A stretch of 64,000 bases of DNA, from assembly GCF_003149085.1 (NCBI RefSeq), contig NZ_QGDT01000005.1, positions 186,001-250,000 on the forward strand, read 5' to 3'. A program made the translations under genes and the position numbers. The notes beneath the pieces were generated by a model. That model had not been told where the DNA came from. It was given only the letters and a program-made list of their open reading frames with translations, and searched no databases. Within the stretch, counting starts at the first letter, position 1. Each line of letters opens with the position of its first letter. This stretch comes from Dyadobacter jejuensis. GTDB taxonomy: Bacteria; Bacteroidota; Bacteroidia; Cytophagales; Spirosomataceae. This document shows, piece after piece, positions 28,127-36,624 of this stretch.

Positions 28127-28396
28127 ATATATTACCATTTCAGATAACAATAAGCCGACAACCAATCAAAGAACATAGGATTGTTTTTTTTAATAACATG
28201 GGGTAGGTATGGACCGGAATAAGTACAATCTATCAGATTGGTAACTCATTGAAATCCATTTTCAATATGCACCTTCAAGGCTTAAAACGATTGAATTCCT
28301 CAAGGGTATATAAATGACCTCTTGGTTCGCCCACCTTGACAAATCCAATGGTGATTTTTAATAGCACCTGAAAAACCGATTTTATGAAGCAGTTTA

Positions 28397-28678
28397 TTAT
28401 TTATCTGAATAATGGCCCAATGCAGACAAAATGATAACAATTGCCTCAGATTCAACGATTTCATAGACCAGCCTGTCTTTCTTGTTGATTCTTCTGGACC
28501 ATAAGCCCGATAATTCATTTTTTAATTTTTTGGGCTCTCCTATGCCTGTTTGAGGCGTTACTGTCAATTCTTTAAAAATTCACTCAACTCTTGCAATATC
28601 CGCCTTTTTGCCCGATTTGTATATTTGTTTTAAATCCTGCGCTGCCGTTTTCTCTACTCTGATAGTATAGTTTCCCAT
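28397..28678 (-). pseudogene. yoeB: YoeB/Txe-type toxin with premature stop
   Basis: Reading from ATG 28678 gives MGNYTIRVEKTAAQDLKQIY and on to KKADIARVE, then TGA at codon 33 (28582-28580). The same frame continues to TAA at 28397 through IFKELTVTP, NELSGLWSRRINKKDRLVYE and LSALGHYSDK, the diagnostic core of YoeB mRNA interferases (GLWSRRIN, RLVYE, GHY). Total length would be 93 residues, normal for the family. The start overlaps the antitoxin 3' end by 25 bp. A single CGA-to-TGA change would explain the stop, since Arg is common there. The toxin is therefore probably inactive; internal reinitiation after the stop is unlikely to yield an active enzyme. Confidence 0.88.
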
Positions 28679-28908
28679 ATATTATCAGGATCTTTTATAG
28701 TTATGGTTTCACCATTATCAGAGTTGTTGCGCGCCTCTTGGATTTTTTTTACAAATGCGGGGTTGTATCCTTCATCTTCAAGAGTTTCGATAGGTACTAT
28801 TTCAAACGCTTTCCCATTGCCCCGATTAACTATAACCTTTTCCGTATTCGCTAAAACAGCATATTTTTTGATATTTTTTCGAAATTCACTAACAGTTATC
28901 GTTCTCAT
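28654..28908 (-). CDS. Phd/YefM-family antitoxin
   Basis: An 84-residue antitoxin. The N-terminal DNA-binding part MRTITVSEFRKNIKKYAVLA and VIVNRGNGKAFEIVPIE are typical of Phd/YefM; the acidic C-terminal tail would wrap the toxin. It overlaps the start of the downstream YoeB-like toxin, which carries a nonsense codon, so this antitoxin is now an orphan that may persist as an autorepressor or as protection against related toxins. A 17-bp-stem inverted repeat lies about 85 bp upstream (28994-29038). Confidence 0.9.
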   Translation of the reverse strand: MRTITVSEFRKNIKKYAVLANTEKVIVNRGNGKAFEIVPIETLEDEGYNPAFVKKIQEARNNSDNGETITIKDPDNIWETILSE

Positions 28909-28965
28909 AACATCATTATTTTTATACGAAAATACCCATTTGTATGTACATAAACAAGTATATCA

Positions 28966-29285
28966 ATGGATTGGATCAACGTTCGTCATGATATTGTACC
29001 GAATGTTAGAGCTATAAATGTTCTAACATTCGGTACAAAAACTGGTCTAGTAAGTTCACGTGTAGGATTTGTTGGCGCATCTAATGCTGGACTAATGAAG
29101 ATAATCAGCATGTCATACAATTAGGATTAATAAATATCTTTACCGGACTATTGTGGGCATTAGCATTTGGTATATAATTTTTAATAATTGCAGTAGAAAA
29201 TAGACTTTATAAAAATGAGTGATTTTTAATTTTAGGGTGGATCCTATTATTTTTATTTGCCTATTAAGGAAATCATAAAAAGAGA
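28966..29285 (+). other. Possible decayed small membrane-protein gene
   Basis: An open frame of 52 codons (28966-29124, MDWINVRHDIVPNV...) is followed in another frame (from about 29109) by hydrophobic stretches interrupted by three stops: LINIFTGLLWALAFGI, FLIIAVENRLYKNE and FLILGWILLFLFAY. The regular hydrophobic pattern between stops suggests a degraded membrane gene. No family recognised. The region 28909-29433 has no intact gene. Confidence 0.3.
28994..29038. repeat. Long perfect inverted repeat
   Basis: Arms TTGTACCGAATGTTAGA (28994-29010) and TCTAACATTCGGTACAA (29022-29038) are perfectly complementary over 17 bp around an 11-nt loop. No T-tract follows on either strand. It lies upstream of the antitoxin and could be an operator, a recombination/insertion footprint or an RNA hairpin. 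Confidence 0.8.
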
Positions 29286-29309
29286 TAAAATGTTTAATTG
29301 ATTTTTGAC

Positions 29310-29340
29310 AGAGGGATTTGATGGATCATCAAATCCCTCT
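29310..29340. repeat. 13-bp-stem hairpin downstream of a sulfatase
   Basis: AGAGGGATTTGAT-GGATC-ATCAAATCCCTCT forms a perfect stem about 95 bp past the stop of the minus-strand sulfatase. The minus strand after it reads GTCAAAAATC, so it lacks the T-tract of a classical terminator. Confidence 0.6.
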
Positions 29341-29433
29341 AATCACCTCCATTATTTTCTGAAATTTAGGGAAGTATGTTTGTATTGCAATGATTAACAT
29401 TCAACGCATAAATTCCTTTTTAATTAAATCTAA

Positions 29434-30978
29434 TCAACTTTGTATTTTAACCCCCGAGAGGTCCAAAGTGTCGTCATAATGCTTTTGCAGCTCAAGCAGG
29501 TCGTTGAAAAGGCGGGCTTTTAATGCTGCATTTTCAGGCTTGTCGGCTATATTCTGCATCTCTTCAGGGTCTTTATTTAGGTCGAACAATAATACCTTGT
29601 TGGCTTTGGGGTAAACAATAAGTTTGTAGCCATCCTTCCTGATCATTCGTTGAAGGTTCAGGTAGCATCCATAAATTCCGTCGTAAGACGATGTGCTTTG
29701 CGTATCGTCCAGCAGGGGCAACAGGCTATTGAACGCTACAAAACTAGGTTTTTCTATTCCAGCTAAGTCCAAGGCGGTGGCCATAAGGTCTTGGTAGTAC
29801 ACGTCTGTATCGATCACCGTTCCAGGTTTTACGGCGGGGCCGCTCATCATCAGTGGGGGACGCATGCTGTGGTCATACATATTTTGTTTGCCAAGGAGGC
29901 CATGACGGCCAACGGCCAAGCCATGATCGGCGGTAAGAATAATGTAGGTGTTCTGCATCAATCCTTTGGCTTTGAGGTCGTCAATAATGAGTCCAATCTG
30001 AGCATCCAAATGCGTGATGATGGCGTAGTATTCTTTTAGATGCGTTTTAATAGCAAATTCTGTTCGTGGAAATGGAGCTAAGGCTTCGTCGCGAAGGCGG
30101 GGGCCCACGCCAATTTCGTCGTGGTACGGGTAGTCGGGTTGAAAACTTTCTGGAATCTCAATGCTATCGACAGGGTACATATCCAGATAGGCTTGAGGGG
30201 CTTGGCGGGGGTCGTGGGCCGCATTGAAGGCCAAGTACATAAAGAATGGCTTGTCTTTCTTACTCGCTTCGTCTATAAAGCCCAGGGCATCGTCGGTAAC
30301 GACCTCACTCCAATGCTTGCCTCCTTCCCAAAAGCCCCCTTTGGAGCTATCGGATGCAGACCAAGACTCGTCCGAACGGGAGAGGGGCCGGTTGTATCCA
30401 TTAGGCATAATCTCATTAAAGGTTTTTTTGCCTGTTTTTACCTCCGTCTCATACAAGTTGGCCATTTTAGCGTGGTCGTAGGCGTCGGCGGGCATTCCAT
30501 GTCGGATGTGTTTGGTTTTCATAAACACGCTGTCGGCAGGAATGTCTACATGCCACTTGCCCGTCATATAGGTATCGTACCCGGCTTTTTCCATTAGTTT
30601 TGGCCAGGTATTATCCCGGGCCTGAGGGTCATTTTTATGCCAGAGTTTCCTATGCTCATTGGTGCGCCATACCGACATGCCCGAAATGAGCATGGAACGT
30701 GAGGCAGTACAAACGGCGCCACTCCAAGAGCCCATATTATAGGCATGGGAGAATATAGCACCACTGGAGGCAAGTTGGTCGATATTGGGAGTTTTTACTT
30801 GTTTGTTGCCCAGGCTATGGATGGCCCTATAGGTAAGGTCATCGGTAAAGAGATAGACAATATTGGGTTTTTTGTTGGCTTTTTTCTCCGTTTGGCAGGC
30901 AGAGGTTAGTCCAATTAGGGCCAGTAATGCGATACAGGTTAATGATTTGAAGGAGTAATTATACTTAGCTCTTTTCAT
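29434..30978 (-). CDS. S1-family sulfatase, lipoprotein, CTASR variant
   Basis: A 514-residue sulfatase from the ATG at 30978; a 13-residue extension to 31017 is possible but would bury the lipoprotein signal. The lipobox LTSAC (Cys28) predicts anchoring to the membrane, in contrast to the other sulfatases here, which have cleavable signals. LFTDDLTYRA is the metal site. The maturation motif is VCTASRSML (Cys90), with Ala at the usual Pro position, an accepted variant of C-x-P/A-S-R. GKWHVD and TADHGLAVGRHG complete the active site. It is divergent from the GH86 operon. Confidence 0.92.
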   Translation of the reverse strand: MKRAKYNYSFKSLTCIALLALIGLTSACQTEKKANKKPNIVYLFTDDLTYRAIHSLGNKQVKTPNIDQLASSGAIFSHAYNMGSWSGAVCTASRSMLISGMSVWRTNEHRKLWHKNDPQARDNTWPKLMEKAGYDTYMTGKWHVDIPADSVFMKTKHIRHGMPADAYDHAKMANLYETEVKTGKKTFNEIMPNGYNRPLSRSDESWSASDSSKGGFWEGGKHWSEVVTDDALGFIDEASKKDKPFFMYLAFNAAHDPRQAPQAYLDMYPVDSIEIPESFQPDYPYHDEIGVGPRLRDEALAPFPRTEFAIKTHLKEYYAIITHLDAQIGLIIDDLKAKGLMQNTYIILTADHGLAVGRHGLLGKQNMYDHSMRPPLMMSGPAVKPGTVIDTDVYYQDLMATALDLAGIEKPSFVAFNSLLPLLDDTQSTSSYDGIYGCYLNLQRMIRKDGYKLIVYPKANKVLLFDLNKDPEEMQNIADKPENAALKARLFNDLLELQKHYDDTLDLSGVKIQS

Positions 30979-31094
30979 GATTTTGATGGTCCAAGGGTCG
31001 TTTGCAGGCAATGACACTGATTTAAAACATTCGGTAAATAAAAATAAAAATAATGCTTATAATTAATACATAAGTCCAATTATGGGATGGTTTG

Positions 31095-31158
31095 CCAATA
31101 TGATATTATAGTTTGCTAAAGTAGTTTAATAGCATGCTAGCCATCCTGTATAAATTTG
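31095..31158 (+). promoter_or_regulatory. Predicted activator site plus promoter of the GH86 operon
   Basis: CCAATATGATAT (31095-31106, in TGCCAATATGATATTA) is followed 45 bp later by TAAATTTG (31151-31158), a perfect -7 element; TTTA at 31125-31128 is a weak -33 element. The arrangement recurs before GH16 with identical spacing and before the aldo-keto reductase (46 bp). A second shared element, TGCTTATAATT-N4-CATAAG (31054-31074), lies further upstream. Confidence 0.7.
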
Positions 31159-31268
31159 TACGATAGTGTCTTTAGATAATACTATTATTATAGTATTGTC
31201 TGCTAGAATCGCTGCAGACATCCTTGTCTGTGTATGGATTAGTACAATTTTAACGCCTTTAAATTATC

Positions 31269-33110
31269 GTGAAGTATCCCAAACCCAACTTCCTAAAATT
31301 GAGTGCCAGTATGGTTACTCTAGGATTATTAAATTCGGCGTTCTGCTTTGGGCAGGCCGTCGTAAAGGCCGATTTTACAACCCAAAAAAGTATCGGAGGC
31401 ATCAGTTCCTTGGACAGAAACGCCTATTTCAATTTGCATCAAGGGATTCCTAACTCGGAATTTACAGATGCTGAGTGGAACTACCTGACCAAAGAACTAA
31501 AAATAGGACTTGGTGGTCGTTCTTTTAGTGGGGTTGGCGGATTAGGGGCTGACTTGAAGCAGCTACCCGATGAGAAAACGATGAAAAAGGCTGGCGCTTT
31601 GCAAATAGCCAAGTTTAATTCAAGCCAGATACCTACGCAACCGTACCAGCTAATTGCAACGGAGCACCCCAAGTTGGTATTTTCGACCAAGGTGGACCTG
31701 GAGAAGCTTACAGACTATACCACCCACTATTTTAAGTATTATTATGGAGGGGAAAAACCTTTGCCGCAATACTACGAGCCTATGAACGAACCTTTCGTTC
31801 ATGCCCGGGAATTTGATAAGGACAATGACGCGGTGATCGAGCGGATGAGTGAGTACCATGCCTTATTGGCGAAAAAACTGCATCAGCAGGTTCCAGGCCT
31901 AAAGGTGGTGGGGTATTCATCGGCCTGGCCCGAATATGACCTCAATGACTTTGGCATCTGGGAGAGCAGGATGAAAAAGTTTATGGACATCGCGGGTCAG
32001 GATATGGACTACCTTTCTATTCATCTTTACGATGGCATGAATCTGGAAGGAGACATAGCCAAAAGGTCGGGGAGTAACTCGGAGGCCATCCTGGATCTGA
32101 TCGAAACTTATTCGCAACTCAAATGGGGGAAGGTCAAGCCCATGTTAATTTCGGAGTTTGGTATTACCGGTAAGGGTTGGAGCGACCGTTATATGGAGAC
32201 GCGCAATCCCCTCACGGTGAATTCTATGCACAACTTGGTCATGGGATTCATCGATCGGCCCGACGTTATAAAACTTTCCATCCCTTTTATAACAGGAAAG
32301 TCCAAATGGCGCCTCTCGGGGGGGAATAAAACGCCCTATCAATGGTGTATCTCCAGGCCGTCCCAAACCGACGCCTCGGGCTGGGAATTTACCTCGCTAA
32401 CCCAATTTTATGATTTTTGGAAAAATGTTCAGGGAGATAGGGTCGAAGTGCAAAGTTCCGATCCCGACATAGCCGTTCAGGCCTTTATCGCCGATGGGCA
32501 GGGCTTTTTGGTACTCAAAAACCTTGAAGAGGAGGCCACGGAAATTGAGTTGTCCACGCAGTTGGGAAAGATGAAAATCAAAGGAATCGTCCAAAAAACC
32601 TGGTATATTAATCCAGATAGTAGCGTCGTATATCGTACTGAAAAATTGAAAAAATTGCCCACAAGCCTAACCATGCCTAAGGAAGGGGCAATGATTTTCG
32701 AAATACAGTATTCGGGCAAGCCGTCGGCTGTAGTGGCCAAGACCATGGAGCATAGGAAGTTTTATGCCGATCAATATATATTGCCGATTGCTAAAAGTAC
32801 CCCAGTTCTCTTTAATATCAATCAGGTAGCAGACCGGGCCGAAGTGGCTACCCTAAGGCTTTCCCTGAGTAGAAAACCGGGGGCGTCCTTGAAGCCCACT
32901 GTAAAATTCAATGGAGCCCGCCTGCAGGTTCCCGAGGATTGGGCGGGCTATGACCAGGCAGGTCGCCACGATTATTTCGGAACGCTCTACCTCGAAGTAG
33001 ATGGTAGCCTCATAAAGAAGCAGAACGAAGTGGAGATACAGTTCGACGACGCCGACGGGGGACGTGTAAGTTCAGTCGTCCTAGAAACTTCTACCATTAG
33101 AAAACCATAA
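31269..33110 (+). CDS. GH86 beta-agarase/beta-porphyranase, exported
   Basis: Endo-acting enzyme of agarans. 613 residues from a GTG start, which is needed for a full signal peptide (cleavage near CFGQ); the next ATG would remove its charged N-terminus. The (beta/alpha)8 domain (about 30-400) has acid/base Glu174 in YYEPMNEPFVHA and nucleophile Glu296 in MLISEFGITG, with DYLSIHLYDG between. Two beta-sandwich domains follow (about 410-485 and 500-613), as in characterised GH86 proteins. First gene of a tight operon with an S1_11-like sulfatase, a mutarotase and a tagaturonate reductase. Agarase versus porphyranase cannot be told by eye; the sulfatases and the L-galactose-type genes favour porphyran. 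Confidence 0.93.
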   Translation: MKYPKPNFLKLSASMVTLGLLNSAFCFGQAVVKADFTTQKSIGGISSLDRNAYFNLHQGIPNSEFTDAEWNYLTKELKIGLGGRSFSGVGGLGADLKQLPDEKTMKKAGALQIAKFNSSQIPTQPYQLIATEHPKLVFSTKVDLEKLTDYTTHYFKYYYGGEKPLPQYYEPMNEPFVHAREFDKDNDAVIERMSEYHALLAKKLHQQVPGLKVVGYSSAWPEYDLNDFGIWESRMKKFMDIAGQDMDYLSIHLYDGMNLEGDIAKRSGSNSEAILDLIETYSQLKWGKVKPMLISEFGITGKGWSDRYMETRNPLTVNSMHNLVMGFIDRPDVIKLSIPFITGKSKWRLSGGNKTPYQWCISRPSQTDASGWEFTSLTQFYDFWKNVQGDRVEVQSSDPDIAVQAFIADGQGFLVLKNLEEEATEIELSTQLGKMKIKGIVQKTWYINPDSSVVYRTEKLKKLPTSLTMPKEGAMIFEIQYSGKPSAVVAKTMEHRKFYADQYILPIAKSTPVLFNINQVADRAEVATLRLSLSRKPGASLKPTVKFNGARLQVPEDWAGYDQAGRHDYFGTLYLEVDGSLIKKQNEVEIQFDDADGGRVSSVVLETSTIRKP

Positions 33111-33144
33111 ACCAAATCTTTACTATCAAGCGATTAAACACAAA

Positions 33145-34764
33145 ATGGAAATGATGAGAAAAAATAGACAGAGGTCTTATTGGCCCAGAGTAGCCTTCGT
33201 CCTAGTAGGGATCCTACTTTTCTTAGGCAAAGAAGCTTTAGCCCAAAAGAAGCCTAATATTATTTATATTATGTCCGACGATCATACCTCCCAAGCCATT
33301 GGAGCTTATGGGGGACGATTGGCCGGCCTGAATCCAACCCCTAATATCGATAAACTGGCAGCCGAAGGGATGCTTTTTGAAAATGCCTTTTGTACCAATT
33401 CCATCTGTACACCTAGTAGGGCCAATATATTAACGGGTCAATATAGCCAAACCAATGGGGTGCTCGATTTGGATGGCCATTTGGCACCCGACCGCCAGTT
33501 TTTGCCCATGGAAATGAAAAAACTAGGCTATCAGACCGCCATGATCGGAAAATGGCACTTAAAAGAAGAGCCTGCAGCCTTCGATTTCTATAAGGTGTTG
33601 CATAGCCAAGGGGAGTATTTTAACCCTAAGTTCAAAGACATTAACAATGGAAAATGGCCTAATAATTTTACAAATTATAAAGGCTATGTTTCAGACGTGA
33701 TTACCGATATTACCATCGACTACCTTGATCATATCGACAAAACGAAGCCATTCTTTTTGATGCACCATCACAAGGCTCCACACGACGATTTCGAATATCC
33801 GGAGCGTTATGAGAGTTACCTGGCCGATACGTTTATCCCTGAACCAGCATCGATGTATGCTCAGCCATTTTTTGGCTCTGAAGGTACTTTGGGTCGTAAT
33901 GGTTCCCTTAAACACCGAATCGGTACTTCCGTTTCGGGGCGTCACCCTTACCGAAGCTACCTGACCCAATATGGGCTTGATACCATCCGGAACGAGGCCC
34001 AAGGTACTTCGGCCGCATATCAGATGTATCTGAAAAAATATTTGCGATGTGTAAAAGGTGTGGACGATAATTTGGGTCGTTTGTTCGACTACCTTAAAAA
34101 GAATAATTTGTGGGATAACACCATTATTATCTATACCTCCGACCAAGGTATGATGCTGGGAGAGCACGATTATATGGACAAGCGATGGATGTATGAAGAG
34201 TCGATGAGAATGCCTTTTATCATCAAAAATGTAAAATCAACCAATGCCAATACCCATACCAAGGCACTCGTAAACAATACCGATTATGCTCCAACTATGA
34301 TAGAGCTGGCAGGCGGTAAAGTGCCCGCATATATGCAAGGGGAGAGTTTTAAAAAGGTGGTTCAGAATCCCAAGGAAAGCTTCCATAAAGCTACCTATTA
34401 CCGCTATTGGATGCACCTGACGCACCACGATGTACCGGCTAACTTTGGGTTGCGGACCGAAAAATATAAATTGATATTCTATTATGGAGAGCATTATCTA
34501 CCCGAACTTTATGGTAAAAAGACCATGGCCTGGAAAAAGGATAATAACGATTCCTTCACTTTTTCACCCACGCCAGCGGCCTGGGAGTTTTACGATTTGA
34601 CTCAGGATCCACAGGAGCTCATTAACCGATATAAGGACCCTGAATTCCAGACCATCATTGCCGATATGAAAACGGAATTGAAGGCTCAACGAACAAAATA
34701 CAAGGAAACCGATGAAAAATATCCTAATATTCAGAAGGTGATCGATAACCACTGGAACGATTAA
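33145..34764 (+). CDS. S1-family sulfatase, S1_11-like (6-O-sulfatase type), exported
   Basis: Secreted sulfatase of 539 residues; a double ATG start (33145/33151/33154) precedes an N-terminal signal segment ending near ALAQ. IYIMSDDHTSQAIGAYGG is the metal site and ICTPSRANILTG (Cys88) the maturation motif. GKWHLKEEPAAFDFYKVLHS, followed by QGEYFNPKF, and TSDQGMMLGEHDYMDKRWMY are hallmarks of the S1_11/GlcNAc-6-sulfatase branch; a porphyran member of this branch is reported to desulfate L-galactose-6-sulfate. Position between GH86 and the mutarotase/tagaturonate reductase fits that role. It starts 34 bp after GH86. Confidence 0.93.
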   Translation: MEMMRKNRQRSYWPRVAFVLVGILLFLGKEALAQKKPNIIYIMSDDHTSQAIGAYGGRLAGLNPTPNIDKLAAEGMLFENAFCTNSICTPSRANILTGQYSQTNGVLDLDGHLAPDRQFLPMEMKKLGYQTAMIGKWHLKEEPAAFDFYKVLHSQGEYFNPKFKDINNGKWPNNFTNYKGYVSDVITDITIDYLDHIDKTKPFFLMHHHKAPHDDFEYPERYESYLADTFIPEPASMYAQPFFGSEGTLGRNGSLKHRIGTSVSGRHPYRSYLTQYGLDTIRNEAQGTSAAYQMYLKKYLRCVKGVDDNLGRLFDYLKKNNLWDNTIIIYTSDQGMMLGEHDYMDKRWMYEESMRMPFIIKNVKSTNANTHTKALVNNTDYAPTMIELAGGKVPAYMQGESFKKVVQNPKESFHKATYYRYWMHLTHHDVPANFGLRTEKYKLIFYYGEHYLPELYGKKTMAWKKDNNDSFTFSPTPAAWEFYDLTQDPQELINRYKDPEFQTIIADMKTELKAQRTKYKETDEKYPNIQKVIDNHWND

Positions 34765-34786
34765 AATGAATTTTTAAGAAGATATT

Positions 34787-35131
34787 ATGAATACGAAAAG
34801 ATATTGCCTGGCCTTGGACCTCGTAGATGATGCCAAGTCGATAGAAAAGTACAAATGGCATCACGCAGCCGAAAATCAATGGCCCGAAATCAACGCTTCT
34901 ATTCGAAAGGCGGGAGTAGAGGAAATGGATATTTATTTGTTTGGCAATCGCCTGTTTATGATTATGGAAGTGAATGAAACCTTCTCTTTCGAAAGAATGG
35001 AGGAGATTAATAAAAACCCCAAATCCGTAGAATGGGAAGACCTCATGTGGGGCTTCCAACAGCCCGTACCAGGGGCCAAGCCTGGAGAGAAATGGGTGCT
35101 GATGGAACAAATATATCAATTGCCAAAATGA
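34787..35131 (+). CDS. RhaM-type (DUF718) sugar mutarotase
   Basis: Small cytoplasmic enzyme of 114 residues that interconverts alpha and beta anomers. IEKYKWHHAAENQWPEI aligns with the RhaM active-site His and WPE motif. YLFGNRLFMIMEV and the Trp-rich LMWGFQQPVP stretch are also family-typical. RhaM relatives act on L-rhamnose or L-fucose; here L-galactose, which shares the L-fucose configuration, is the likely substrate because the next gene overlaps it by 4 bp (ATGA) and encodes a tagaturonate reductase. No rhamnose genes are seen. Confidence 0.9.
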   Translation: MNTKRYCLALDLVDDAKSIEKYKWHHAAENQWPEINASIRKAGVEEMDIYLFGNRLFMIMEVNETFSFERMEEINKNPKSVEWEDLMWGFQQPVPGAKPGEKWVLMEQIYQLPK

Positions 35132-36591
35132 AATACTTGAGTAAAAATGAGGTAATCCAACCGGCTTGGTTGGATTACCCCGAAAAAGTGATGTTCTTCG
35201 GAACAGGAGTGCTCCTAAGAGGCCTGCCCCTATATTTTATAGATAAAGCCAATAAACAAGCAGTATTCCAGGGTAGGGTAGTGGTCGTAAAGTCTACTGC
35301 CCATGGCGACATTAGCCGATACGAACGGCAAGATAATTGCTTTACGACCGTAGTACGCGGTATTGAAGCCGGTGCCGCTGTAGAGGAGAATATCGTGAAT
35401 TGTGCCATATCAAGGGTGTTTACCGCCGCTTCCGATTGGGATAGAATTGTGGCGATAGGCTCCAGCCCTGACCTTACCTTAGTAGTGTCCAATACCACCG
35501 AAGTCGGGATTGCCTACCAGCCTGAGCGTATAGGGACAGATAGCCCTGAGTCCTTTCCCGCTAAGCTGCTGGCCATTCTTTTGGCACGTTATAAGGCCTT
35601 TGAGGGGGACAACGACAAGGGGTTGGTGATAGTGCCTACCGAGCTCATTTCGGAAAATGGACAAAAATTAAGGACCATATTGAACCAATTAGCAGCATAT
35701 AACGAGCTGGATGAGGCTTTTATAGCTTGGCTTAACGACGCAAACTTCTTCTGTAATTCCTTGGTGGATCGCATCGTTCCAGGGGAAATTAAAGGTGCCT
35801 TTAAGGAGGAGTTGGAGCGTCAATTTGGCTACGTGGATGACCTGATGATTATGGCGGAGCCGTATAGGCTATGGGCTATTGAAGGAGACCATACAGTAAA
35901 GGAAAAACTTTCCTTTTGCCAGGTCGATTCTGGGGTGAAGGTGGTACCCTCTATTGCCGAGTTTAAAGAACTAAAACTTCGCTTGCTCAATGCCCCTCAT
36001 ACCTTTTGTTGCTCTATAGCCCATCTCCGTGGTTTTGAGACGGTAAAGGAGGCCATGAAAAATGCCAACTTCGTGGACTTTATGTCGACTTTGATGACCG
36101 AAGAGATTAGCCAGTGCTTGCCCGATGCTATTCCTGCCGAGACGATTACGACCTTTGCAGCTACAGTTCTGGACCGTTTTCGCAACGAAAGTCTGGAGCA
36201 TAAGTGGTTGTCGATTAGCATGAATTACACCACCAAAGTCAGGATGCGATGCGTAGGCCTATTGGAGGCCTGGTATGCGAAGCACCAAAGCGTACCACAA
36301 CATATGGCCTATGCTTTTGCAGCTTATTTAAGGTTTATGAAAGTGGTGAAGCAGGAAGGAGAGGTCTATTATGGTGCGGTTAATGGGGCATTTTACCCTA
36401 TAAACGATACCGAGGCAGCCTATTTTGCTACCATCTGGGCCGATAATGAGTTGACGACCACCGAAAGGGTAGATACCATCCTCAAAAATGAATCGTTATG
36501 GGGTGTAGATCTTTTAGCTTTACCAGGTTTTGCTGAAACGGTATCTCAAAATCTTCAGGAGATCATCGAACAGCCGGCCTTGATTGGCTAG
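35128..36591 (+). CDS. uxaB: Tagaturonate reductase (altronate oxidoreductase), UxaB family
   Basis: NAD-dependent polyol-dehydrogenase-family enzyme of 487 residues (E. coli UxaB 483) reducing D-tagaturonate to D-altronate. Marks: FFGTGVLLRG (nucleotide loop), VVSNTTEVGIAY, VPTELISENG, FFCNSLVDRIVPG and KLRLLNAPHT. The start at 35128 is fixed by the ATGA overlap with the mutarotase stop; an upstream in-frame extension would run inside the mutarotase. It would normally serve galacturonate breakdown, but no galacturonate isomerase (UxaC) or pectin enzymes are present, and its operon partners are an agaran depolymerase and sulfatase. Tagaturonate supplied by the LgoD-like dehydrogenase is the better explanation. 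Confidence 0.93.
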   Translation: MKYLSKNEVIQPAWLDYPEKVMFFGTGVLLRGLPLYFIDKANKQAVFQGRVVVVKSTAHGDISRYERQDNCFTTVVRGIEAGAAVEENIVNCAISRVFTAASDWDRIVAIGSSPDLTLVVSNTTEVGIAYQPERIGTDSPESFPAKLLAILLARYKAFEGDNDKGLVIVPTELISENGQKLRTILNQLAAYNELDEAFIAWLNDANFFCNSLVDRIVPGEIKGAFKEELERQFGYVDDLMIMAEPYRLWAIEGDHTVKEKLSFCQVDSGVKVVPSIAEFKELKLRLLNAPHTFCCSIAHLRGFETVKEAMKNANFVDFMSTLMTEEISQCLPDAIPAETITTFAATVLDRFRNESLEHKWLSISMNYTTKVRMRCVGLLEAWYAKHQSVPQHMAYAFAAYLRFMKVVKQEGEVYYGAVNGAFYPINDTEAAYFATIWADNELTTTERVDTILKNESLWGVDLLALPGFAETVSQNLQEIIEQPALIG

Positions 36592-36624
36592 GCAAGTATA
36601 TTCGGATTATTGGTCTTAATCAAT

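Noticed and set aside
28580..28582. In-frame TGA in the toxin as possible selenocysteine or stop-codon recoding
   Set aside because: YoeB has no selenocysteine, no SECIS-like element follows, and other genes use TGA as stop, as at the mutarotase end.
30121..30597. 158-codon open frame opposite a lipoprotein sulfatase
   Set aside because: Antisense shadow; no signal, domain or promoter.
35032..35127. N-terminal extension of the tagaturonate reductase frame
   Set aside because: It lies inside the mutarotase gene; the ATG at 35128 gives the family-typical length.
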